64,000 bases of DNA from Fretibacter sp964410285 (GTDB taxonomy: Bacteria > Pseudomonadota > Alphaproteobacteria > Caulobacterales > Maricaulaceae): the NCBI GenBank assembly GCA_964410285.1, contig CAYPFR010000001.1, positions 1 through 64,000 on the forward strand. Reading direction: 5' to 3'. The notes beneath the pieces were generated by a model. It had not been told where the DNA came from. It did not search any database and saw nothing but the letters and a program-made list of their open reading frames with translations. Below, piece after piece: positions 43,077-50,955 of this stretch. The position numbers were made by a program, and so were the translations under genes. Position 1 is the first letter of the stretch; the number at the start of each line of letters is the position of its first letter.

Positions 43077-44359
43077 TGCCTCGCCTGATGGGGCAAAGGG
43101 TCATCCTGTGTCTCGCTACGCTCGTGGTCGGGGCGGTTTTTCTCCTTCCCGCTTTGCCGGCGGCCCTCAGCGGAAGCTCTTACATTGTTATTCATCTCGC
43201 GCTAACGGGGCTGATGTTTGCACTCTGGCGAGCGGAAGACGTTGATATGAAAATGGTGCTGATGGCGGGGCTGTGTCTTCGAGTCATTTTAATTCCGGCC
43301 CCGATTTTTAGCTCCAATGATAGCGAGCGTTATCTGTGGGACGGCGCAGTGGTTCTGGCGGGACTTGACCCCTATATCACCGCCCCCAATATGGCCGAGG
43401 CCGCAGATCTACGCACGCTCTGGCCAACGCCAGAAGAGCATAGCGCATATCCCACGCTTTATCCGCCCGGGGCTTTGGCATTATTTGCGCTCTCGGCGCT
43501 GGCGGGCCCCGTCAAGGGCGTCTGGCTCTGGAAAGCTCTGGTTTCGCTAGCGGGACTGCTGAGCCTTTTGATCGGCTATGATCTTTTAAAACGCAGAGGA
43601 ATGTTGCGGCACTTGCCCCTCCTCGCGCTTTCCCCCCTGTTATTGCTAGAGACGGGCGTTGGTGCACATTTGGACGCCTTTTGCGTGCTTGCAGTTGTCG
43701 CCGCGCTCGCGCTCTGTGACAGGGAGAAATTCGTTCTAGCGGGTCTTATTATTGGCTGGAGCGCAAGCCTGAAATTTCTCCCCGCAGTCATGGCTGGTCC
43801 ACTGATTTTTTACCTTCGCCCAAAGGCCGCGCTCAGGCTATTTCTCAGCTCGCTCACCGGTTTTATCTCTATCTACGTGCTTGCCATCGCCTCCGGTTTT
43901 CAAGCAATTGGTATTCTGCCCGTCTTTTTTGAAAAATGGAGAAACGGCGCGCCTTTTTATAACGCTCTAGAATATGCCTTGAGTCCCGAGAGCCTGATCT
44001 GGGTGATTGGGATAATTGCGATTTCAATGTTTGCATTTTCCGCCTATCTCGCGCGAAAAGGCCAGATCGTCTTTGCGCTTATAATCACCTTTGCGGCTCC
44101 GCTCCTGCTTAGCCCTGTTGTCTTTCCGTGGTATTTATCCGTACTTGTGCCCCTCGCTGCATTGCGGCCCAGCGCCGCTATTCTGGCATGGGTGAGCGCC
44201 GCGCCGCTCGGGTATATTGTGCTAAACGACTGGCTTTCACAGGGCATTTGGCAACCGCCGGACTGGCCGCTTTGGTGTATTGCCAGCGCACTTATCTTTG
44301 GCTTGCTTTATGATTTCGCCCGCGCCAGCAAGCCGGCATTTAATCCAGAACGCTTTTGA
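43076..44359 (+). CDS. Multi-spanning GT-C-type glycosyltransferase (GT87/DUF2029-like)
   Basis: 427 residues with about 11-12 helices. The first periplasmic loop carries PIFSSNDSERYLWDGAVVLA with the early acidic residues typical of polyprenyl-phosphate-sugar-dependent GT-C enzymes, followed by GLDPYITAPN and YPTLYPPGALALFAL, close to the GT87/mannosyltransferase pattern. It probably adds a sugar from a lipid carrier on the periplasmic side to the product of the neighbouring GT2. Its 3' end overlaps the convergent SDR gene by 20 bases. Confidence 0.8.
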   Translation: MPRLMGQRVILCLATLVVGAVFLLPALPAALSGSSYIVIHLALTGLMFALWRAEDVDMKMVLMAGLCLRVILIPAPIFSSNDSERYLWDGAVVLAGLDPYITAPNMAEAADLRTLWPTPEEHSAYPTLYPPGALALFALSALAGPVKGVWLWKALVSLAGLLSLLIGYDLLKRRGMLRHLPLLALSPLLLLETGVGAHLDAFCVLAVVAALALCDREKFVLAGLIIGWSASLKFLPAVMAGPLIFYLRPKAALRLFLSSLTGFISIYVLAIASGFQAIGILPVFFEKWRNGAPFYNALEYALSPESLIWVIGIIAISMFAFSAYLARKGQIVFALIITFAAPLLLSPVVFPWYLSVLVPLAALRPSAAILAWVSAAPLGYIVLNDWLSQGIWQPPDWPLWCIASALIFGLLYDFARASKPAFNPERF

Positions 44360-45422
44360 CAATTGGGCCAAAGGGCGAGTCGCCAAGCACGGCGAGCTGC
44401 ATTTTCGCCGAGACTTTATTGATCGCCTCTTGCGGGCGGGCGATCGGGTGGAGCGCTATCCGCAAAGGGCGGTCTTCTTTTTTGGCGGCAATAGCCGCCG
44501 CAATAGCGCGGGGGATATCCATCGGATCCGCCTCGCCGCCGCCGGCCTCGCGTTTACCCATACCGGCGGTAAGCTGCGGATAGGCGGAGAGCATATCGCT
44601 GCTTAGCCGTGCCTTGAGCGCGGCCGACGGAATATTTTGATTATACCAAATTTTGGTCGGATAGCCGCCTGGCTGAATGAGGGTGACGTCAACGCCGTGG
44701 GAGGCGACTTCATATGCAAGCTGCTCACTCATAGCCTCCAGCGCGAATTTTGTCGGTGAATATTGCCCGAAACCTGGAATGATCACCCGGCCAAGCTGAG
44801 AGGAGACATTGAAAATATAGCCGCTGCCATTGGCGCGCATAGAGGGCAAAGCTGCGCGGGCCATACGGTGCGCGCCGTAAACATTGGTATCAAAGATCAG
44901 CTGGGTTGCCTCCATATCTTGCGCTTCGATCGGGCCGGCAATAGACATGCCGGCATTATTAATCAGCACGTCAAGCTTTCCGCCCGCCGCCGCGATTGCT
45001 GCCTGTACGCCTGCCTGGACCTGATCATCTTTGGTGATGTCAATTTCGAGGACAGTAATATCCAGCCCGTCTTTTAGGGCGAGCGCCTTTAGCTCTGTAG
45101 CTTCGGGGCGCGGGAGATTACGCATAGTCGCAAAGACCTTGGCGCCAAGCCGCGCATAGTGCTCAGCCCCAAGGCGGCCAAACCCCGAGGAACAGCCGGT
45201 GATCAAAATCGAGAGGCCGGATAAATCTTTGGCGTCTGCGAGCGGTTTGCTCGGTCTCTCGGCCTTTGCGGACGCTTTACTCGCGCCGCTATCCGTGCCT
45301 TTACTCGGGGCCGGCACTGCGGCAGAGGGGGCCTCGCTGCAAGCGGAGGCCGCATAGGCAGCGGCGGTTACGGAGGCGCCCATCATGAGGCGGCGGCGGC
45401 TGATTTCAAATGTCTTGGGCAT
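44340..45422 (-). CDS. Exported (Tat-type, possible lipoprotein) short-chain dehydrogenase
   Basis: 360 residues. N-terminus EISRRRLMMGASVTAAAYAA then SACSEA has a twin-arginine pattern, hydrophobic core and lipobox-like ASAC. A Ser/Ala/Lys linker of about 35 residues follows. The SDR domain has ILITGCSSGFGR (cofactor Rossmann), INNAGMSIAGPI, FNVSSQLGRVIIPGF with the catalytic Ser, and YSPTK (Tyr/Lys). All catalytic residues are present. Tat export would let it fold with NAD(P) before translocation. The substrate is unknown; the family groups with oxidoreductases of the 'classical' SDR type. Exported SDRs are uncommon. Confidence 0.85.
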   Translation of the reverse strand: MPKTFEISRRRLMMGASVTAAAYAASACSEAPSAAVPAPSKGTDSGASKASAKAERPSKPLADAKDLSGLSILITGCSSGFGRLGAEHYARLGAKVFATMRNLPRPEATELKALALKDGLDITVLEIDITKDDQVQAGVQAAIAAAGGKLDVLINNAGMSIAGPIEAQDMEATQLIFDTNVYGAHRMARAALPSMRANGSGYIFNVSSQLGRVIIPGFGQYSPTKFALEAMSEQLAYEVASHGVDVTLIQPGGYPTKIWYNQNIPSAALKARLSSDMLSAYPQLTAGMGKREAGGGEADPMDIPRAIAAAIAAKKEDRPLRIALHPIARPQEAINKVSAKMQLAVLGDSPFGPIVKSVLD

Positions 45423-45518
45423 GAAGGGTCCTTGGGTTAGAGCGAGCTTATGCCCGCAGGGTATATGAGCTTATACATATTCAGAAGAGGGCTGCAATTC
45501 TGGCAGACCGGTCGCTTA

Positions 45519-47312
45519 TTATTTGGCAGAGGCAGAGGCTGAGGCAGACGCGGCGCGAGGCAATGCAGCGGCGCGCTGCCCGGGAATACGAATGTCTTGC
45601 ACGAGGTCTTGGATGTGCTGCGGCGGGGCGGGCGTTAGCCCCGCCGTAATCACCCCCGCCGCGCCCGCCAGCCACATAAAGACAAATCCAATCCCTTCCG
45701 GCGATACGCCCCATAGCCATTGATCCGGCGTTCCGCTGCCAAATTTGAAATAATAGATATAGCCAAAAGTCGTTACCAGCCCCGTCAGCATCGCGGTGAT
45801 GGCACCCTCTTTATTCATCCGTTTCCAAAATATCCCAAGGACAATAATCGGGAAAAGTGAAGCCGCCGCAAGCCCAAAGGCAAACGCGACAACTTGGGCG
45901 ACAAATGGCAGAGAGGAGGCAAATATGCCAAGCAGCCCCGCGCAGATCACCGCCGCAGCGGCTGCAATGCGCGCGGTGAACATTTCCTGTTTCTCGCTCA
46001 TATCAGGACGGAAGGTTTTTTTCATCAGGTCATGGGAGACCGCAGAACTTATCACCATTAAAAGGCCCGCCGCCGTGGAAAGCGCTGCCGCCAGACCGCC
46101 CGCCACAACAAGACCCACCACCCAGCCCGGAAGCTGCGCGATTTGCGGATTGGCGAGCACGAAAATATCGCGGCTTGGATCGACCTCATTTTTGATCCCG
46201 TCCGGCGCGTTCGGGCCGCGGTATTGCATGAGGCCGTCGCCGTTCAAATCCTCATATTTTAACAGCCCTGTTTTTTCCCAATCCTTATACCAGATGGGTA
46301 CAGGCTTTCCGCCGCCCGCGATAATCTCTGCGGCGCGCTGCGCGTAATTTTCGCTGTCTTTTATATAGACGGCGTTATTGACGGTATCGACGAAATTCAT
46401 CCGCGCAAACGCGCCAACAGCAGGCGCGGCCGTATATAACAACGCAATAAACAAAAGCGCCCAGCCCGCTGATTTCCGCGCCGCCCGCGCGGAATTAACC
46501 GTAAAGAAACGGATGATCACATGGGGCAATCCTGCTGTGCCAAACATCAAAGCAGCCGTAATGCAAAACACGTCCATTTTTGATTTTGTGGTCTGGGTGT
46601 ATTCGGTAAACCCGAGGTCGGTGACAACATTATTGAGCTTTTCGAGCATACTCAGCTCTGTGCCCACGGCATTGCCAATAAAGCCGAGCTGCGGCACAGG
46701 ATTACCCGTAATAATGATCGACATGAATATCGCCGGCACGGTATAGGCAAATATCAGTACGACATATTGCGCAACCTGCGTATAGGTTATGCCCTTCATC
46801 CCACCCATCACCGCATAGATAAAGACAATCGCCATGCCGATCATAATCCCGACATTATAAGGCACGCCGAGAAAGCCGGAGAACGCCACGCCAACGCCCT
46901 TCATTTGCCCCGCAATATAAGTAAAGGAAACAAAGAGAGCGCAGATGACGGCAATGACGCGGGCGGCCCCTGAATAATAGCGGTCGCCGACGAAATCGGG
47001 CACTGTAAATTTGCCAAATTCACGCAAGTAAGGTGCCAGCAATAGCGCTAGCAAAACATAACCGCCCGTCCAGCCCATGAGATAGACCGAGCCGCCATAA
47101 CCTAAAAAGGCAATCAGCCCTGCCATGGACAGAAATGAAGCCGCGCTCATCCAATCTGCCGCCGTGGCCATGCCGTTCACCGTGGGGTGGACATCATGGC
47201 CCGCGACATAGAATTCCTCGGTCGAACCGGCCCGTGAGTAGATCGCAATGCCGATATAAAGCCCAAAGGTCACGATAACGAAAAAATAGGTCCAAAATGT
47301 TTGATCCATCAT
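45519..47312 (-). CDS. Sodium:solute symporter, acetate-permease-like large subunit
   Basis: 597 residues, about 13 helices. SSS-family features include EEFYVAGHDVHPTVNGMATA, DWMSAASFLSMAGLIAFLGY, MKGITYTQVAQYVVLIFAYT and GTAGLPHVIIRFFTV. A loop of about 70 residues (EDLNGDGLMQYRGPNAPDG) contains a calcium-loop-like D-x-N-x-D-G. Ends in a low-complexity Ala/Ser tail. Belongs to the group that requires a small DUF4212 subunit, encoded immediately upstream with a one-base TGATG overlap. Likely imports a short-chain carboxylate. Confidence 0.9.
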   Translation of the reverse strand: MMDQTFWTYFFVIVTFGLYIGIAIYSRAGSTEEFYVAGHDVHPTVNGMATAADWMSAASFLSMAGLIAFLGYGGSVYLMGWTGGYVLLALLLAPYLREFGKFTVPDFVGDRYYSGAARVIAVICALFVSFTYIAGQMKGVGVAFSGFLGVPYNVGIMIGMAIVFIYAVMGGMKGITYTQVAQYVVLIFAYTVPAIFMSIIITGNPVPQLGFIGNAVGTELSMLEKLNNVVTDLGFTEYTQTTKSKMDVFCITAALMFGTAGLPHVIIRFFTVNSARAARKSAGWALLFIALLYTAAPAVGAFARMNFVDTVNNAVYIKDSENYAQRAAEIIAGGGKPVPIWYKDWEKTGLLKYEDLNGDGLMQYRGPNAPDGIKNEVDPSRDIFVLANPQIAQLPGWVVGLVVAGGLAAALSTAAGLLMVISSAVSHDLMKKTFRPDMSEKQEMFTARIAAAAAVICAGLLGIFASSLPFVAQVVAFAFGLAAASLFPIIVLGIFWKRMNKEGAITAMLTGLVTTFGYIYYFKFGSGTPDQWLWGVSPEGIGFVFMWLAGAAGVITAGLTPAPPQHIQDLVQDIRIPGQRAAALPRAASASASASAK

Positions 47313-47701
47313 CAGGCCTTAATGCCGAACTTGGCTTCATATTGGGTCATTTTCCGGCAATAGATCACGATCAAAACAAGGAAGACGTAGATCGCGCCAT
47401 TTTGCGCAAACCAAAAGCCGAGCGGCGCCCCGCCAATCGAAAAACTATCCAGCGCCTCACGAAATAAAATCCCGGCCCCAAAGGAGACCAGAAACCAGAT
47501 CAGCAAAAGCGTGATCGTCAGCCGCAGCGTCGCGCGCCAATATCCGGCGGGATCACGCGGCGCGCCTGTCTCACTTGAAACCTCTTGCAAAGTCCCCTCC
47601 CCATTGCGCCCGAGAGCGTCTATCTTTGCGCCTAAGCTAACGGGAGCGCCGCCCCGCGTCCAGAGGTTTACAAAGGAAGGCCGCGAGCGGCATAACGCCA
47701 T
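47312..47701 (-). CDS. DUF4212 small subunit of sodium/solute symporter
   Basis: 129 residues. The core YWRATLRLTITLLLIWFLVS and GAPLGFWFAQNGAIYVFLVL with IVIYCRKM form the two-helix protein regularly paired with acetate-permease-like SSS transporters. The first about 50 residues are polar and unlike the family, so the true start may lie downstream of 47701. Stop and next start overlap by one base, indicating coupled translation and a fixed subunit ratio. Confidence 0.88.
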   Translation of the reverse strand: MALCRSRPSFVNLWTRGGAPVSLGAKIDALGRNGEGTLQEVSSETGAPRDPAGYWRATLRLTITLLLIWFLVSFGAGILFREALDSFSIGGAPLGFWFAQNGAIYVFLVLIVIYCRKMTQYEAKFGIKA

Positions 47702-47804
47702 AATACGCGCGAGTTTCCGCGCCGCTGCAAGGGCCGGGCTAACATTCTGCCCTGATCTGCAATGCAGGATAGTCAGCGCGAAAGAGTTATGATACGGGCC
47801 AGTA

Positions 47805-48572
47805 ATGTTAAAGGTTTTCTCAAAAAAAGAAAAAACGCCGCAGGTTTACGCTATGCCGGAAGGCGAGATAGCCTACGGGATTGGGGATGTGCATGGCTGC
47901 TTTAATGCTATGCTCAACTTGCTCGATAAAATCGAGCTGGACCGCGCCGCGCGGCCTGAAGCCAAAGCCACGCTCGTCTTTCTCGGTGATTTGATTGATC
48001 GGGGGCCGGCCTCTCGGCAGGTGATAGAATTCCTACGCGACTATGATCCGCCTTGGGCCGATATTGTCTTGCTAAAAGGCAATCATGAGGAAGTCATGCT
48101 GACCGTCATGGAAGGCAATCTAAAAGCCATGCGCTCTTGGCTTGGCTTTGGCGGAAAATCCTGCGCACGCAGCTATGGGGTGGATAATCTAGGGCAACTC
48201 GAAATCAGTCCAGAAAACATAATGATGTCCCTACAGAAAAAAATTCCCAAGTCCCATATGGATTTTATTGACAGCTTTGAGGATTCCTTTCGCTTCGGGG
48301 ATTATCTGATGGTGCATGCGGGGATCATGCCCAAAGTCCCGCTTGAGGCGCAAACCAGCCAAGATATGCGGTGGATACGGGAGAAATTCATTAGCTATAA
48401 AAAACCCCATGAAGTTATGGTTGTCCACGGGCATACGGTCGTAGAGACCGCAGAGCAGCTAAGCAACCGTATTCCTGTCGATACGGGCGCGCATAAGGGC
48501 GGCCCGCTTACTGCCGTCTGCCTTGCCGGCGGAAAGGTCAGCTTTTTGACCTCCGAACCGCTGGGCGATTAA
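47805..48572 (+). CDS. Metallophosphoesterase (serine/threonine-phosphatase-like)
   Basis: 255 residues. PPP-type motifs in order: GIGDVHGCFNAM (GDxHG), VFLGDLIDRGPAS (GDxxDRG), VLLKGNHEEVM (GNHE), then the late His in YLMVHAGIMP and VVHGHTVVET. This bimetal phosphatase group includes bacterial protein phosphatases and Ap4A-hydrolase-like enzymes; substrate not predictable. Stands alone, divergent from the DUF4212/symporter pair. Confidence 0.88.
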   Translation: MLKVFSKKEKTPQVYAMPEGEIAYGIGDVHGCFNAMLNLLDKIELDRAARPEAKATLVFLGDLIDRGPASRQVIEFLRDYDPPWADIVLLKGNHEEVMLTVMEGNLKAMRSWLGFGGKSCARSYGVDNLGQLEISPENIMMSLQKKIPKSHMDFIDSFEDSFRFGDYLMVHAGIMPKVPLEAQTSQDMRWIREKFISYKKPHEVMVVHGHTVVETAEQLSNRIPVDTGAHKGGPLTAVCLAGGKVSFLTSEPLGD

Positions 48573-48700
48573 CAGCTTACAGCCTATTTTCAAGAACCGC
48601 CCGCAAGATAGGCAGCCGGCGTGTCAGGCGCCATGTAAACCGTGAGCCAGATAACAGGCAGGCAACTCCCTTGCCGGATGCGAGAAAATAGTTCGCGCAT

Positions 48701-48726
48701 AAAAAAACCGCCCTTTCGGGCGGTCT
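48701..48726 (-). terminator. Intrinsic terminator of the FecR-like secreted protein gene
   Basis: On the minus strand: GACCGCCC-GAAA-GGGCGGT followed by seven T. It lies 25 bases after the stop at 48752 of the minus-strand gene. It may also work in the opposite direction for the phosphatase, but the T-run is only on the minus side. Confidence 0.88.
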
Positions 48727-48751
48727 TCTAAATTAGCTAATTTCGCGTGCG

Positions 48752-49309
48752 TTACGGCGACGTTGGAACGTCGACATTGTTGTCGTCGTCATCGTCACCA
48801 TCAAGAATTTGGAAAGCACCAAATGCGACGCCTGCACCCGCGATTGCGAGAAGTGCAGGAGAAATCGCAGGCGCTGTACCCAAGATGCCGCCGCCAGTCG
48901 AAATTCCGCCTGGAATCGTTGGAACCGCGCCAACAGCTTGGCCGGCTGTCAGGACAGCGTCGCCAGCACCGATTGGCAGGACAGAGGCGAGGTTAGAACA
49001 GAAGTTTCCGTTACCAAGAGCCACTTTATTACCTGTTGTGACAAGCTGATCACAGGGGGTGAATTTACCATTACAGCCGTTCAAGCGGGCCATAGCTGAG
49101 CCTGTTTTTGCGAAAACTGTGTCTCCAGCCATGATCGCGCTCATGTTTTGAGCCCGCAGATACTGGCCAGCGCGCTGGATGATGACTTCGCCAGAAACGG
49201 AGTCAAGATGTCCGACAACGTCGGATGGGTTGATCTGCGCTTGGGCAGTCGTCGGTAGCGCAAACGTTGCAAGAGCAACCGCAGCGATGATTGATTTTGT
49301 GAGTTTCAT
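48752..49309 (-). CDS. Secreted FecR-fold-like protein with Gly/Ala-rich and Asp-rich C-terminus
   Basis: 185 residues from ATG at 49309 (AAGGATG before it); an upstream extension lacks support. Signal peptide 1-25 (ending TAQAQ). Residues about 30-80 read HLDSVSGEVIIQRAGQYLRA and IMAGDTVFAKTGSAMARL, the repeat typical of FecR-type beta domains without kinase or sigma context. A Pro/Gly/Ala-rich part and one hydrophobic stretch (ALLAIAGAGVAFGAFQIL) precede an acidic DGDDDDDNN tail. Monocistronic with its own terminator. Function unknown; envelope protein likely. Confidence 0.72.
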   Translation of the reverse strand: MKLTKSIIAAVALATFALPTTAQAQINPSDVVGHLDSVSGEVIIQRAGQYLRAQNMSAIMAGDTVFAKTGSAMARLNGCNGKFTPCDQLVTTGNKVALGNGNFCSNLASVLPIGAGDAVLTAGQAVGAVPTIPGGISTGGGILGTAPAISPALLAIAGAGVAFGAFQILDGDDDDDNNVDVPTSP

Positions 49310-49521
49310 TGTCCACATCCTTTTTAAAACTTGGGGGTCACATATCATGCGCATAAGCGCCGTGCAATAATTGAATCCTGAAAAACTGCTATTTTGAGAA
49401 AATCTATAGCATCAAAACACCGGATTTACCCAGTTTAAAGACAAATAAGGTTAATTTTATGTGTCTTACGCGGCCCCGCGCCGTTTTACGGGCCAATTTG
49501 GGCAGTTTTTAAAGACGGCCA

Positions 49522-50832
49522 TCAAGAATTGGGCCGTCCAACGCTGTGATAAGTGAATCCAAGGCGCGACATCTCCTCCGCGCGGTAGATATTTCGTAAA
49601 TCTATAACGATTTGCCCCCGCATCACCGTCTTTATCCGCTGTAAATCCAGCGCGCGGAACGGGTCCCATTCCGTAATAATTACCAAGGCATCGGCCTCTT
49701 TCGCGCAGTCATAGGGCCCTTTGGCATAGTCAACGCCTGACAAAATCGTCTGCGCCTCCGCCATGGCCTCGGGATCAAAAGCGGTGATATGCGCGCCGGC
49801 GGCCTGCAAAGCGGGTATAATCTCTAGGCTGGGCGCATCGCGCACATCGTCTGTATTGGGCTTAAAGGACAGACCCAGCACAGCGATTTTCAGGCCTGAT
49901 ACCGAACCGCCGCAAGCCTTGATCACTTTTTTTGCCATGGCGCGCTTTCGCGCTTCATTCGCTTTGGCCGCCGCCTCTATAATTGTCACAGGCGCGCCGT
50001 AATCCTGCGCCGTTTTCGTGATCGCAAGCGTATCTTTGGGAAAGCAGGACCCGCCATAACCCGGCCCCGCGTTCAGAAATTTCGAGCCAATACGCCCATC
50101 CAGCCCGATTCCGCGCGAGATTTGCTGCACATCAGCCCCAACCTTCTCGCAGAGGTCCGCCATTTCATTAATAAAGGAAATTTTAGTCGCCAGAAACGCA
50201 TTGGCGGCATATTTGATCATCTCCGAAGTGCGCCGATTGGTAAAAATCATCGGTGTTTCATTGAGATAGAGCGGCCGGTAGAGCTGCCGCATGACCTCTA
50301 TGGCGCGCTCATCTTCAAGGCCGACGACCACGCGGTCCGGGCGCTTAAAATCGTTAATCGCCGCGCCCTCGCGCAGAAATTCAGGGTTGGAGACCACGCA
50401 AAAATCAGCTTCGGGGCGAATTTTGCGGATAATCGCCTCGATCTCATCCCCTGTGCCCACTGGAACCGTGGATTTTGTGACAATAACGGTAAAGCCGTCG
50501 ATCATGCCTGCGATGTCTTCAGCCGCCGCATAAACATAGGTGAGGTCGGCGTGCCCGTCCCCGCGCCGCGACGGCGTTCCCACAGCGATAAACACAGCCT
50601 CGGCGCTGCGCACGGCCTCCTGCGTTTGGGTGGTAAAAGACAAGCGCCGCTCGCGGACATTTTTCGCCACCAGCGCTTCAAGTCCGGGTTCAAAAATCGG
50701 AATTTCGCCTTTTTGCAATGCCTGTATTTTACCCGGATCCGTATCGGCGCAGATCACCTCATGGCCAAAATCGGCAAAACAGGCCCCGGAAACAAGGCCG
50801 ACATAACCGGTTCCAATCATCGCAACGCGCAT
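49522..50832 (-). CDS. ugd: UDP-glucose 6-dehydrogenase
   Basis: 436 residues, full length. N-terminal NAD Rossmann MRVAMIGTGYVGLVSGACFA; central helix region LRTSEMIKYAANAFLATKIS-like (read as RRTSEMIKYAANAFLATKIS); catalytic Cys in GPGYGGSCFPKDTLAI; C-terminal UDP-binding domain with VLGLSFKPNTDDVRDAPSLE. Oxidises UDP-glucose to UDP-glucuronate with two NAD+, feeding acidic exopolysaccharide or lipid sugars. Fits with the polysaccharide glycosyltransferases at 41478 and 43076, though it is a separate transcription unit. Confidence 0.95.
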   Translation of the reverse strand: MRVAMIGTGYVGLVSGACFADFGHEVICADTDPGKIQALQKGEIPIFEPGLEALVAKNVRERRLSFTTQTQEAVRSAEAVFIAVGTPSRRGDGHADLTYVYAAAEDIAGMIDGFTVIVTKSTVPVGTGDEIEAIIRKIRPEADFCVVSNPEFLREGAAINDFKRPDRVVVGLEDERAIEVMRQLYRPLYLNETPMIFTNRRTSEMIKYAANAFLATKISFINEMADLCEKVGADVQQISRGIGLDGRIGSKFLNAGPGYGGSCFPKDTLAITKTAQDYGAPVTIIEAAAKANEARKRAMAKKVIKACGGSVSGLKIAVLGLSFKPNTDDVRDAPSLEIIPALQAAGAHITAFDPEAMAEAQTILSGVDYAKGPYDCAKEADALVIITEWDPFRALDLQRIKTVMRGQIVIDLRNIYRAEEMSRLGFTYHSVGRPNS

Positions 50833-50955
50833 AAAGACCTCATGACATCGGCGTCCCTGCCGCCGCAGGCCTATGCCCGCCTCGCCTCTTTACGCGATTT
50901 CATCTGCAATGACACCCTTAGATGCAATGGTCCCCTGAGATATTGGCAGTGCTAC

